NCBI GenBank assembly: GCA_016716065.1
Contig: JADJXA010000001.1
Location: 1-64,000 of the forward strand
Direction: 5' to 3'
From: Candidatus Leptovillus gracilis
Lineage (GTDB): Bacteria; Chloroflexota; Anaerolineae; Promineifilales; Promineifilaceae
DNA: 64,000 bases
Shown here in pieces: positions 50,599-59,287 of this stretch. The notes beneath the pieces are model-generated. The model was not told the origin of the DNA. It did no database searches and saw nothing but the letters and a program-made list of their open reading frames with translations. Each line of letters starts with the position of its first letter. The stretch's first letter is position 1. A program made the translations under genes and the position numbers.

Positions 50599-52890
50599 TT
50601 AATTCACGAATAGAGCTATCTGAGAAAACCACTCAGTTACAGGGCCATAGTAATTGACGGCAAGAACAAAGGCCGTTAACACCGCAATAATCAACACCGA
50701 CACCAGAACGTATTCTTGAATCTTGCCGGTCTGCAATTGGCGTGAGATTTTAGTCATCGCCAGGAACTGGTCTTTCACCCAATCCACCGCATCGCCAAAG
50801 ACCAACTCCTCGGTGCGCTTCATATAACGACCAAAAGCGTAGAAACCCCGGGCAACCGCGTGCAAAGTGCCATCAATCAGCCCCTTATCCACAACCTCAT
50901 AAACCACCTTCTCCGAGATGAAAACGGTTGGGCGGATAAAAACAACCTGATACAACTCATCCCAATACCATTTGTGGTTCAGGAAAACGTGCAGCGGACC
51001 CAACGGGGCCACCAGCGGATCTTGCTGCCCAGACGCCAATGGCTTGCGCGCATAAACCAGCCAGCCCAAGAAAAGACCGCCCAACGCCACCACCACAGAC
51101 ACCACCAACGGCACATAGTTCTTAGGCAGCGTTTGGATGGGATGAGACACCAGACCCGCGGCGTACAATTCCTTCATCGGTTCGTAAATGGTCGCGCCAA
51201 CAAAATGGTGGACAAAATTATTATTTACCAACGGACCTAACACCGGAAATTCTTCTGGAATACCAAACCAACCGGCCGAAACAGCAAATACAGCCAACAA
51301 AATCAGCGGCACAACCATAAAGCGACTGCTCTCATGGGCATGTTCCGCCAGAGGCGAGCGGGGTTGGCCCAGAAAAGTCAGGCTGATCTGGCGCATGGTG
51401 TAAAACGCTGTCAACAAAGCAGCCACCGAAAGCATGATAAAGACTATCAGCGGCAAAATGGCCCCATCGTGATTCCAACCATACCAGGCTTCCGCCAAAA
51501 TCTCGTCTTTGGACCAAAAACCGGCGGTAATGAGGGGGAAACCGGAAAGCGCCAGACCACCAATCAGGAAAGTCCAGAAAGTACCGGGCATCTTGTGGCG
51601 CAGGCCGCCCATAAAGCGCATATCTTGTGGATCAGTGTGGTGGTCATGAACGTGGTGCGCCCCGTGTTCCATACCGTGAATGACAGAACCGGAAGCCAGG
51701 AAAAGCAGCGCCTTAAAGAAGCCGTGCGTGATCAAATGGAAGGCGGCGGCCACATAGCCGCCAATGCCGATCGCGGCAACCATAAACCCAAGCTGCGAAA
51801 TAGTCGAGTAAGCCAGAACCCCTTTTACATCGTATTGGGCGACGGCAATTGTTGCGGCCATCAGCGCGGTAAACGCGCCAATCCCGGCGATGGTCAGGCT
51901 GACAGCCGGGCTGCCCTCAGGCCCCATGCCCACCGCAATCAGCGGGAAGATGCGCACGATCATGTACACACCGGCCGACACCATAGCTGCGGCATGGATG
52001 ACGGCGCTGACCGGCGTGGGGCCTTCCATGGCATCGGGCAGCCAGACGTGCAGCGGCCACTGCGCCGACTTGCCCACCGTGCCGGTGAACAGCAGCAAAG
52101 CCATGATGCCCAGGGCCGGCGCGCCAATGCGCAAGGCGGCTTGTTCTAAACTATGGGCGCTGAGGGCTTCGCTAAAATTTAATGTATCAAACGCCCGGTA
52201 GAACCAGACGATACCCAACAGCATGACCACATCGGCGACGCGGGTGGTGAGGAAGGCTTTGATGCCGGCCAGTCGGGGCGGAATGCGTGGAATATCATCG
52301 GGACCGAGGTGATACTCGCGGGCGTGCCAAAAGCCGATGAGCGAATAGGAGGTAAACCCCATAATCTCCCAGCCGACGAAGAGCAGTAGCAGGTTGTCGG
52401 CGACCACCAGGATGAGCATCCCACCGGCGAACAGACTCATGTAGGCAAAAAAGCGGGAGAGCAGCGGCTCCTCTTGGAGGTGATTGGGCACGCCGAGGAT
52501 TTTGCCCAGCGGCGCGCCCCAGTTGTGGTAGCCGACGCTGTAGACAAAGATCATGGTGATGGCAAAAGTGACCATGAGGAGCATGACGGCCGTTAACGGG
52601 TCCACCGCCACCCCCATCTTAAGCCACGTCCCGTCAAAATAATCGCCCACCGGCAGCCAATCTACCGCGCTGGCGATGACTACCGGATGTTCCTCCAGAT
52701 GGTGTACATCTTCGGCCGCCACGTTCAGCGCCACCGTCCAGCCTAAGATCAGGGCGGCAAACACACCGGCCCAGGCCACCAGCCAACTGAGGGTGCGGTT
52801 TCGATTTGTGAACAGCACGATGACAAAAAACGCCAGCAGCGGACCGGCTGGAATGAGCCATGTCATTAAGGTAAGGGTTTCTTCACTCAT
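50599..52890 (-). CDS. NADH-quinone oxidoreductase subunit L with extended lateral helix
   Basis: 763 residues, the distal antiporter subunit of complex I (E. coli has 613). The core has LLLLFVGWEIMGFTSYSLIG, GKSAQWPLHVWLPDAMEGPT and VSAVIHAAAMVSAGVYMIVR. The C-terminal amphipathic helix runs from IDGTLHAVARGFYAFGRYMK to QLQTGKIQEYVLVSVL. Between these two parts ordinary NuoL proteins lack about 25 residues present here (TEELVFGDAVDWVKDQFLAM and KISR, residues 693-717, 50740-50814). A His-rich cytoplasmic loop (HVHDHHTDPQ) is also present. Confidence 0.96.
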   Translation of the reverse strand: MSEETLTLMTWLIPAGPLLAFFVIVLFTNRNRTLSWLVAWAGVFAALILGWTVALNVAAEDVHHLEEHPVVIASAVDWLPVGDYFDGTWLKMGVAVDPLTAVMLLMVTFAITMIFVYSVGYHNWGAPLGKILGVPNHLQEEPLLSRFFAYMSLFAGGMLILVVADNLLLLFVGWEIMGFTSYSLIGFWHAREYHLGPDDIPRIPPRLAGIKAFLTTRVADVVMLLGIVWFYRAFDTLNFSEALSAHSLEQAALRIGAPALGIMALLLFTGTVGKSAQWPLHVWLPDAMEGPTPVSAVIHAAAMVSAGVYMIVRIFPLIAVGMGPEGSPAVSLTIAGIGAFTALMAATIAVAQYDVKGVLAYSTISQLGFMVAAIGIGGYVAAAFHLITHGFFKALLFLASGSVIHGMEHGAHHVHDHHTDPQDMRFMGGLRHKMPGTFWTFLIGGLALSGFPLITAGFWSKDEILAEAWYGWNHDGAILPLIVFIMLSVAALLTAFYTMRQISLTFLGQPRSPLAEHAHESSRFMVVPLILLAVFAVSAGWFGIPEEFPVLGPLVNNNFVHHFVGATIYEPMKELYAAGLVSHPIQTLPKNYVPLVVSVVVALGGLFLGWLVYARKPLASGQQDPLVAPLGPLHVFLNHKWYWDELYQVVFIRPTVFISEKVVYEVVDKGLIDGTLHAVARGFYAFGRYMKRTEELVFGDAVDWVKDQFLAMTKISRQLQTGKIQEYVLVSVLIIAVLTAFVLAVNYYGPVTEWFSQIALFVN

Positions 52891-52923
52891 AAGGTATTAC
52901 TCAGGCAATCAACGTTGCGCGCT

Positions 52924-53231
52924 TTAGTTTCTTAACGTGTCCAATTCTTCGGCGATCACCGAGTCACGGCGACGATAGATGGAGATGATCAGCGCCAGAC
53001 CAACGGCCGCTTCCGCTGCCGCCACCGTTAGCACAAACACCGCCCACACCAGGCCCACAGGCTGGTTGGGCGCCGTATACCGCCAAAGGCGACCAGATTG
53101 ATGTTAACCGCGTTCAACATCAACTCGACAGCCATCAAAATAGCCACAGCGTTGCGCCGGGCCATGACCCCGTACAGGCCAATACAAAACAAGAGCGCCG
53201 CAACAATGAGGTACCAAGATAAGGGAATCAT
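52924..53231 (-). pseudogene. NADH-quinone oxidoreductase subunit K, single-base frameshift
   Basis: The N-terminal helices are readable from ATG 53231 (MIPLSWYLIVAALLFCIGLY, AILMAVELMLNAVNINLVAF). At about 53085-53093 a TTTGG should be TTTTGG to give FWRYTAPNQPVGLVWAVF and the third helix (VLTVAAAEAAVGLALIISIY), ending at TAA 52924-52926. The conserved membrane Glu residues are all present. The length, 308 nt, is one base short of a whole number of codons. A sequencing error in a homopolymer is the simplest explanation. Confidence 0.9.
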
Positions 53232-53782
53232 GCCTTATCCTCCGCTTTCGGCCAGGCTACGATAATTGCCCCTACCAGGGCAGCCAACAAGAGAATCGAA
53301 GCAATTTCAAAAGGCAGCACGTAACCCGCAGGGTCTACAAAAGCGCGCCCCATCATGGCGACGGAGTCTTGGATCATTTCTTGGGGGATTTGGGTGCGGG
53401 AAGCCAGCGGTACGGCCGCGTTCGGCACAACGGGCCAAAAATCGCGGAACATAAAAAACACCCAAAATAGAATGCCAAAGCTGAGGACGGCCGTTACCAG
53501 TGCAAATCCAGCTTGCGAATTAAAGGCTGGCTCATCTGTCTGCATCAAGCGGCGCGTCATCATAATGGCGAAGATCACCAGAATGGAAATAGCGCCGATG
53601 TAGACCAATAACTGCGCCGCCGCCAAAAATCCGGCGTCGAGCATGGCGTACAGGCCAGCAACGCCTAAGAAGGTAGCCATCAGGGCCAGCGCCGCATGAA
53701 ACAAATTGCGCTTAGTGACCACAACGACCGCCATGCTTAACGTGAAGGCGCTAACAAGAATAAAAATTATTTGCTCAACCAT
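53228..53782 (-). CDS. NADH-quinone oxidoreductase subunit J
   Basis: This 184-residue protein has five transmembrane helices, including FHAALALMATFLGVAGLYAM (the pi-bulge helix region) and QLLVYIGAISILVIFAIMMT, typical of NuoJ. It overlaps nuoK by 4 nt (ATGA-type coupling). It links the quinone module to the pumping subunits. Confidence 0.95.
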   Translation of the reverse strand: MVEQIIFILVSAFTLSMAVVVVTKRNLFHAALALMATFLGVAGLYAMLDAGFLAAAQLLVYIGAISILVIFAIMMTRRLMQTDEPAFNSQAGFALVTAVLSFGILFWVFFMFRDFWPVVPNAAVPLASRTQIPQEMIQDSVAMMGRAFVDPAGYVLPFEIASILLLAALVGAIIVAWPKAEDKA

Positions 53783-53853
53783 GTGTTGAACTTCTCCCTA
53801 AAAAACAGGTTTACTATGGGGGGGCGGTCCTGGGGTACCAGTGGGAGCCGCCG

Positions 53854-55131
53854 TCAGGCTTCGTGGGCTGCAACGGCCGTATCATGATGTCCATGATCGC
53901 CGCTACCGGCTGCTGCTTCTGGATCGGATGGACCACCGGCCAACCGCCGTTGGCGACGGGCATGAGCGCGCAAAATCTCAATGGTGATCATGGCGATGAC
54001 CACATTGGCCGTCAGGTGCGCGCCGGCGCGGGCAAAGTCGTTGAATGTGGCGGGTAAGAGTTTGTCTAAAACGGCCGTTACCAACACCAGCGCCAACGAC
54101 AACGGGACCAAAAACTTCCAGTTGAAGTCCAAAATCTGGTCCACACGCACGCGGGGCAGCGTTCCACGAATCCAGATATACACAAAATAAACGGCAAACA
54201 TCTTCACAAAAAAGATGACCAGCCCCAACAAATTACCAATCGCCCAGCCATCGCCAATGACCAGCGTCTCCAGACCAAAAAAGCGATACCCGCCTAAAAA
54301 TACCGTCGCAAAAAAGCCCGACATGAACAACGTGCTGACAAATTCCGCCAGGAAAAACATGCCAAACTTCATGCCGCCGTACTCAACGTGAAACCCAGCG
54401 ACAATTTCCGACTCCGCTTCGAGCAAGTCAAACGGCGTGCGGCCAGTTTCTGCCAGCGAAGAAAGAAAGAAAATAAAGGCGGCCAACGGCGCTACCAATA
54501 AATAAGGAATGGTTTGCGCATCCACAATAGCTACTGTAGACATCGAACGCGCCAGCAAAATCGGCACCAACAGCGCCAATATCATCGGCACTTCATAGCT
54601 GACAAGCTGGGCAACAGAACGAAACGCACCCAACAGCGCGTACTTGTTGTTGGAACCCCAGCCTGCCAGCAGCAGCGCCACAACCGAGACAGAACTAACC
54701 GCCATAAAAAAGAAAACGCCAATGTTTAAATCAACGCCAATCACCCCAGGCGCAAACGGCATAATGGCCCACACAATCAAGGCGGCCATAACCGTCAGAA
54801 AAGGAGCCAACAAATAAGCCACGCGATCAGCGCCGGTCGGGGTAATATCCTCTTTGATCAGCAGCTTGATGACATCGGCTACGGTTTGCAGCAGGCCATA
54901 GCGCCCGCCGACACGATTGGGGCCGATACGGCGCTGAATACGGGCAATCACTTTCCGTTCTAGCCAGATGAGGAAGATCACAATGAGCAAACAAAACGTG
55001 GAGATGATGACGACGCCTAAAATATCCATCACCACATTCACCCACGGCTGGTCGCCCCAGAGTTCTCGCAAATAACTGGAAACTGTCAGGCTTACCAGAC
55101 TCTTTAAAAACTCGAGAAAATTAAAGCTCAT
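53854..55131 (-). CDS. NADH-quinone oxidoreductase subunit H
   Basis: 425 residues. Family motifs are VIFLIWLERKVIARIQRRIG, IGPNRVGGRYGLLQTVADVI, KLLIKEDITPTGADR and the quinone-site loop SLAETGRTPFDLLEAESEIV, with AGFHVEYGGMKFGMFFLAEF. The C terminus has an unusual His- and Ala-rich tail of about 35 residues. It starts the nuoHJKLMMN block after a terminator that isolates nuoA. Confidence 0.96.
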   Translation of the reverse strand: MSFNFLEFLKSLVSLTVSSYLRELWGDQPWVNVVMDILGVVIISTFCLLIVIFLIWLERKVIARIQRRIGPNRVGGRYGLLQTVADVIKLLIKEDITPTGADRVAYLLAPFLTVMAALIVWAIMPFAPGVIGVDLNIGVFFFMAVSSVSVVALLLAGWGSNNKYALLGAFRSVAQLVSYEVPMILALLVPILLARSMSTVAIVDAQTIPYLLVAPLAAFIFFLSSLAETGRTPFDLLEAESEIVAGFHVEYGGMKFGMFFLAEFVSTLFMSGFFATVFLGGYRFFGLETLVIGDGWAIGNLLGLVIFFVKMFAVYFVYIWIRGTLPRVRVDQILDFNWKFLVPLSLALVLVTAVLDKLLPATFNDFARAGAHLTANVVIAMITIEILRAHARRQRRLAGGPSDPEAAAGSGDHGHHDTAVAAHEA

Positions 55132-55262
55132 ATGGTTACTCCCTGCTCTGCCAATCCCAATTTCAACTATGCGCAGGCGCAGAAATTGGCGTACAGATAA
55201 GATGTCAAAATCATCAGCGTATTACCTGTTTCGTCTTGGCAAAAGGTGAAATACAGTAAAAA

Positions 55263-55289
55263 AGATAGAGTCTGGTTCAAACTCTATCT
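55263..55289 (-). terminator. Terminator between nuoA and nuoH
   Basis: AGATAGAGT and ACTCTATCT form a 9-bp perfect stem with a 9-nt loop. On the minus strand it is followed by TTTTTT. It lies about 30 bp after the nuoA stop, so nuoA is its own transcription unit or is attenuated before nuoH. Confidence 0.88.
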
Positions 55290-55317
55290 CTTAACGTACC
55301 GAACAATGCCGTTTATG

Positions 55318-55674
55318 TTAAACCCACTCGAGAGCGCCCCGATTCCAGGCGTAGGCCAGACCATCGGCTAATAGGAAGATAAACAACACTGCGGCCATAA
55401 CGCCAAACAATGTTAGTCGGTCATAAGCCACCGCAATGGGGAAAAGGAAGACAGCTTCAACGTCAAAAATGACAAATACCAGGGCATAAATGTAATACTG
55501 AACCTTAAATTGCACCCAAGAACTACCCACCGTCTCAATACCACATTCGTAGGTTTGTTGTTTGATGGGGTTTGGCTTTTTCGGGCCGAGTAGATGGTTC
55601 AGAATGACAGGAGCCGCCGGGAAAATGGGTGACAATATGAAAAACCATGCGACAAATTGCCAATCTTGCGACAC
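55318..55674 (-). CDS. NADH-quinone oxidoreductase subunit A
   Basis: 118 residues with three transmembrane helices. The cytoplasmic loop motif KQQTYECGIETVG (quinone-region Cys) and VFVIFDVEAVFLFPIAVAYD are diagnostic. I start at GTG 55674, with AGGAGG upstream; the frame runs further back to 55854 without similarity. No nuoB, C, D, E, F, G or I follows, so the peripheral arm is encoded elsewhere. Confidence 0.94.
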   Translation of the reverse strand: MSQDWQFVAWFFILSPIFPAAPVILNHLLGPKKPNPIKQQTYECGIETVGSSWVQFKVQYYIYALVFVIFDVEAVFLFPIAVAYDRLTLFGVMAAVLFIFLLADGLAYAWNRGALEWV

Positions 55675-55868
55675 TAAACGTCCTCCTGTTCCTTTGCAAA
55701 AATGAGTGTTTGTGAAATCTGTCCCATTTATAACACATGCAAAGAACATGGGCAAAAGTAGATTCGATTTTGCACAGCTTATTCTTGGCAAGCGCAACCC
55801 CTTTAATTTGTGATATGATTTGAGTATACTTTTTGGCACGAACCAATACCCCAAAGAGAGAGGCTCTT

Positions 55869-56618
55869 ATGCTTGAAACCGATCTAGAAATACAACGGAT
55901 ACTGGCGGTAGATGACAACACGTTTACACTGCGCATTGTGCAACACACTTTGGAGCAAGCAGGTTTCCAGGTAACAACGGCCGTTTCTGGCAAAGACGCC
56001 CTCAAAGTGATCAACCGGCATGGTATCCCGCACCTGGCAATTGTGGATTTGCACATGCCGGTGATGAGTGGGTTTGAGTTTTGCCACGCCGTGCGTGAAT
56101 TTAGTGACATGCCCATTATTATGTTGACGGCCGTGAACAGCGAAGACACCATCATTCAGGGTATTGAACAATACGCCGAAGATTACATCATCAAACCGTT
56201 TAACCCCAATGAACTGGTTGCCCGCGTCAAGCGTGTTTTACGGCGCATGGGTGACTACACCTACACTCTGGATTCTACAACCCGCATTGACGAACGGCTT
56301 CTGATCAACTTTCCCAACCGCGAAGCCCTGGTGGAAGGAGAAACAGTCTCCCTGACACCCACCGAAACCAAATTGCTCTACATTCTGGTCCGCAATGCCG
56401 GCCGTATTGTCACCACCGAGTTTCTGCTGAACCGTATCTGGCCCCTCCAAGACGCCCAGGAAGACCGCCTGCACGTCCACGTCCACCGCTTGAGACGAAA
56501 GATCGAAGTCAATCCCAACGAACCCAGTTACATTGTGGCCGAGCGTGGCGTTGGCTATCGCTTTAACGCCATTCTGGAATCTAAGCCCAGCGGTTTAGCC
56601 AATGCGGCGCTTGATTAG
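55869..56618 (+). CDS. OmpR/PhoB-type response regulator
   Basis: 249 residues. Receiver domain: RILAVDDNTFTLRIVQHTLE, phospho-acceptor Asp in LAIVDLHMPVMSG, and Lys in YIIKPFNPNELVARVKRVLR. The C-terminal winged helix is a Trans_reg_C domain (LTPTETKLLYILVRNAGRIV, EDRLHVHVHRLRRKIEVNPN, GVGYRFN). ATG 55869 follows GAGAGG; an earlier ATG at 55833 has no support. No histidine kinase gene is adjacent, so this is an orphan regulator divergent from nuoA. Confidence 0.94.
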   Translation: MLETDLEIQRILAVDDNTFTLRIVQHTLEQAGFQVTTAVSGKDALKVINRHGIPHLAIVDLHMPVMSGFEFCHAVREFSDMPIIMLTAVNSEDTIIQGIEQYAEDYIIKPFNPNELVARVKRVLRRMGDYTYTLDSTTRIDERLLINFPNREALVEGETVSLTPTETKLLYILVRNAGRIVTTEFLLNRIWPLQDAQEDRLHVHVHRLRRKIEVNPNEPSYIVAERGVGYRFNAILESKPSGLANAALD

Positions 56619-56634
56619 GCGGCGAACGACAAAA

Positions 56635-56662
56635 CGGCCGTATACGCGGCAGCATACGGCCG
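56635..56662 (+). terminator. Hairpin after the response regulator
   Basis: CGGCCGTAT and ATACGGCCG form a 9-bp stem, built from one ACGGCCGT octamer and its partner. No T-run follows, so it may be a weak terminator or an mRNA end structure. Confidence 0.45.
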
Positions 56663-56753
56663 CGAACCCCCAACCAACCAACCCATTACCAATGCCAACA
56701 CAAAGGTGGGCACGGCGCACACCCTGTCTGACGCGCCACACCAAAGGACGCTC

Positions 56754-57386
56754 GTGTCTAAACGAACAAATGAGCAATGGCTGCATGATCTAACCACCCA
56801 TGGCCCGCCCTATGAAACGGCCATCGGTGATTTACAACACCTTCTGCTCTCTGGTTTACAACATGGCCTGCTCAATCAGGTAAATACATCTGCGCCTGAG
56901 TTTGCCACTCAGGCGGAAGATTTCGTGCAAGAAGCCCTGCTCAAAATTTTGGCTAATCTGAACAGCTTCGCCGGCCGCAGCCAGTTCACCACCTGGGCGC
57001 ACAAAATTGCCATCTCGGTTGCTCTGACAGAACTGCGGCGCAAACGATGGCAAGACAGTTCGCTGGATGGCCTGACTGACACAGAAAGTGGAAACTACAC
57101 CCCTAGATTGATGGCCGACCCATCGCCACAGCCAGAAAGCGCCACCGAACGGGCCGAAATGATGACCCTGGTGAACCGCCTGATTGCCGAGGAGTTGACG
57201 GAAAAACAACGCGAAGTGATGGAAACGGCCGTTATCAAAGGTCTATCCACCCCAGAAGTTGCCCGCCAAATGAGCATGAAACCCAACGCCGTCTACAAAA
57301 TGCTCCACGATGCCCGCCTACGCCTTAAACAACGTCTGGCCGAAGAAGGGCTGACGCCAGAAGAAGTCATCGCCTTATTCGAGTAA
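56754..57386 (+). CDS. ECF-type RNA polymerase sigma factor
   Basis: 210 residues from GTG 56754. Region 2 has AEDFVQEALLKILANLNSFA and RSQFTTWAHKIAISVALTEL. Region 4 is the HTH ELTEKQREVMETAVIKGLST with PEVARQMSMKPNAVYKMLHD. The start is uncertain because no Shine-Dalgarno is clear. A small zinc-binding protein follows 57 nt downstream and is probably its anti-sigma factor. Confidence 0.88.
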   Translation: MSKRTNEQWLHDLTTHGPPYETAIGDLQHLLLSGLQHGLLNQVNTSAPEFATQAEDFVQEALLKILANLNSFAGRSQFTTWAHKIAISVALTELRRKRWQDSSLDGLTDTESGNYTPRLMADPSPQPESATERAEMMTLVNRLIAEELTEKQREVMETAVIKGLSTPEVARQMSMKPNAVYKMLHDARLRLKQRLAEEGLTPEEVIALFE

Positions 57387-57442
57387 ATTCATTCCTTAAC
57401 AACAGGTAAGAAGTTTAGAACCGGCTGCATCAAACATAGCAA

Positions 57443-57805
57443 ATGACAAACTTAATTGTAAGGCTCATCCATTTACTAAAGGCAAACGGCCGTCGCCGGG
57501 ACACACCAACGCCAGCAAACCCGCCAGTCGCCAACCATCCAGAGTACAAACCCGCGTCAGGTGACAACCCTAGCTTAAATGAAGAACATATCAAACACCT
57601 GATGCACATGCTGGAACAAACCAACTCAGGCATTTGCACCTGCGCTGAAACGTTCGACTTTCTCGACGAATACGTCGAACTGGTCACCAGCAATGAAGAA
57701 GCCGCCATGCTCATGCCTTACGTGCAGCGTCACCTGGAGTTATGTCCCGACTGTCACGAAGAGTACGAAGCGCTCCTCCGTATTTTACAAACCGATTTGG
57801 CCTGA
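57443..57805 (+). CDS. Zinc-binding anti-sigma factor candidate
   Basis: This 120-residue protein ends with HLELCPDCHEEYEALLRIL, the HxxxCxxC signature of zinc-containing anti-sigma (ZAS) domains. An ICTCAETFDFLDEYVELV segment with two more Cys lies before it. There is no transmembrane segment, so it would be a soluble anti-sigma factor, perhaps redox-sensing through its cysteines. It lies directly after the sigma gene, the usual arrangement. Confidence 0.78.
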   Translation: MTNLIVRLIHLLKANGRRRDTPTPANPPVANHPEYKPASGDNPSLNEEHIKHLMHMLEQTNSGICTCAETFDFLDEYVELVTSNEEAAMLMPYVQRHLELCPDCHEEYEALLRILQTDLA

Positions 57806-57853
57806 TTCCCCCAGGCCCGACTATCCCAAGAAGACTTCATGAGTGGGCTGCAT

Positions 57854-57927
57854 CCACCACGAATGAAAAGCAAGAGCGAGAGGAAGAATTCGGGCAATAC
57901 TCTAGCTCTTGCTCTAGCTATTTTCAA
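57854..57927 (+). promoter_or_regulatory. Structured leader element, copy 1
   Basis: A sequence of about 74 bp ending 11 nt before the DUF427 start. It contains the perfect stem AGCAAGAGC / GCTCTTGCT around the loop GAGAGGAAGAATTCGGGC and so on. It is nearly identical, in inverse orientation, to 63461-63540, which lies just upstream of the kelch gene. Conserved position relative to two start codons suggests a regulatory leader or a mobile promoter. Confidence 0.6.
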
Positions 57928-57938
57928 GGAGAATTTTA

Positions 57939-58223
57939 ATGACCAAAGCTATCTGGAATGGCGTCATCATCGCCGAAAGTAATCAGACGGAAATCGTCGA
58001 AGGCAATCATTACTTTCCACCCAACAGCATCAAACGGGAATATTTTCAACCCAATACCACCCACACCACTTGCCCCTGGAAAGGCGTCGCCAGCTATTAC
58101 GATGTCGTCGTGGGAGGTCAGGTCAACAAAGGCGCAGCCTGGTATTACCCCGACCCCAAACCAGCCGCCAGCAATATCAAAGACCATATTGCCTTCTGGC
58201 GTGGGGTTCAAGTAGAATCCTGA
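57939..58223 (+). CDS. DUF427-family protein
   Basis: 94 residues. The DUF427 fold is recognisable from WNGVIIAESNQTEIVEGNHY, FPPNSIKREYFQ, TCPWKGVASYYDVVV and AAWYYPDPKPAASNIKDHIA. Such small beta-rich proteins are common in bacteria and fungi; their activity is not established. CAAGGAG precedes ATG 57939. Confidence 0.9.
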   Translation: MTKAIWNGVIIAESNQTEIVEGNHYFPPNSIKREYFQPNTTHTTCPWKGVASYYDVVVGGQVNKGAAWYYPDPKPAASNIKDHIAFWRGVQVES

Positions 58224-58261
58224 AGGCACATTTAGCGAACTTTAGCGACAGAGGAACCATC

Positions 58262-59287
58262 ATGCTCTTAGCCGGTGATATTGGCGGCACCAAAACAGTG
58301 TTGGCGCTGTTCGCCACAGAATTGAACACGCTGCACCCGCAGCACGAAGTCACCTTTTGGAATCGGGATTTTGCCTCGCTGGAAGATGTGATTCTGGCCT
58401 TTCTCAAGGAGACGGCCGAACCGATAACCAGCGCCTGTTTTGGCGTCGCCGGGCCGGTGGTCAACGGCCGTTCAGCCATCACCAACCTGCCCTGGGTCAT
58501 AGATGCGGCGGCCATTCAAGCGGCTTTTGGCTTCCCCCAGGTATTTCTGCTCAACGACCTGGAAGCTATTGCCAGCGCCATTCCCTACCTGACGGCCGAC
58601 GATTTGATAACGCTCAATACCGGTGAACCCCTGCCCAACGGCGCGATAGCCGTCATTGCGCCAGGGACCGGCCTGGGAGAGGCGTTCCTGGTGTGGGACG
58701 GCCGTTCCTACCAGGCCCATCCCTCCGAAGGCGGTCATGTCTCTTTCGGTCCCATCAACGACGAACAAATGGAACTGCTCACCTACATGCTCGCCAAATT
58801 TGACCACGTGAGCGTGGAGCGCGTCTGTTCCGGCAGCGGCATCCCCAACCTGTATGGCAGCCTGCGTCACTCCGGCCGCTACGAAGAGCCAGACTGGCTG
58901 CGCCAGGCGCTGGTGGCCGCCATAGACCCCACACCGGTAATCATCAACGCCGCCCTGGAGAGCAGCGAACCGATTTGCGTCGCCACGCTGGACCTGTTTC
59001 TGGATATTCTGGCCGACGAAGCCAGCAATCTGGCCTTGAAGGTGTTGTCTACCGGCGGCGTTTACCTGGGCGGCGGCATCCCGCCGCGCATTTTGCCCCA
59101 ATTGCAGCAGCCCCGCTTCCTGGAGGTTTTTAGCAGCAAAGGGCGCTTCTCCGGCCTGATGCAAAAAATGCCGATCCATGTCATCCGCAATCCTAAATCC
59201 GCCCTATATGGCGCGGCATATTATGGACTCAACCACCCGCTGCGGAAGAAAAAGAAGAAAGAGCAACTGGAAGCTGTGAGTGGATAG
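58262..59287 (+). CDS. Glucokinase
   Basis: This 341-residue enzyme phosphorylates glucose with ATP as first step of glycolysis. It belongs to the E. coli Glk type of the ROK/hexokinase superfamily: ATP-binding GDIGGTKTVLALF, substrate motif ITNLPWVIDA, NDLEAIASAIPYL, and phosphate-binding APGTGLGEAFLVWDG. The frame opens further upstream, but ATG 58262 starts at the conserved Asp-Gly region. The tail is Lys-rich. It overlaps pgl by 8 nt, so both are one operon. Confidence 0.92.
   Translation: MLLAGDIGGTKTVLALFATELNTLHPQHEVTFWNRDFASLEDVILAFLKETAEPITSACFGVAGPVVNGRSAITNLPWVIDAAAIQAAFGFPQVFLLNDLEAIASAIPYLTADDLITLNTGEPLPNGAIAVIAPGTGLGEAFLVWDGRSYQAHPSEGGHVSFGPINDEQMELLTYMLAKFDHVSVERVCSGSGIPNLYGSLRHSGRYEEPDWLRQALVAAIDPTPVIINAALESSEPICVATLDLFLDILADEASNLALKVLSTGGVYLGGGIPPRILPQLQQPRFLEVFSSKGRFSGLMQKMPIHVIRNPKSALYGAAYYGLNHPLRKKKKKEQLEAVSG

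Noticed and set aside
58070..58261. Upstream extension of the glucokinase frame
   Set aside because: It overlaps the DUF427 gene in another frame and has no similarity. The conserved GDIGGTKT follows directly after ATG 58262.
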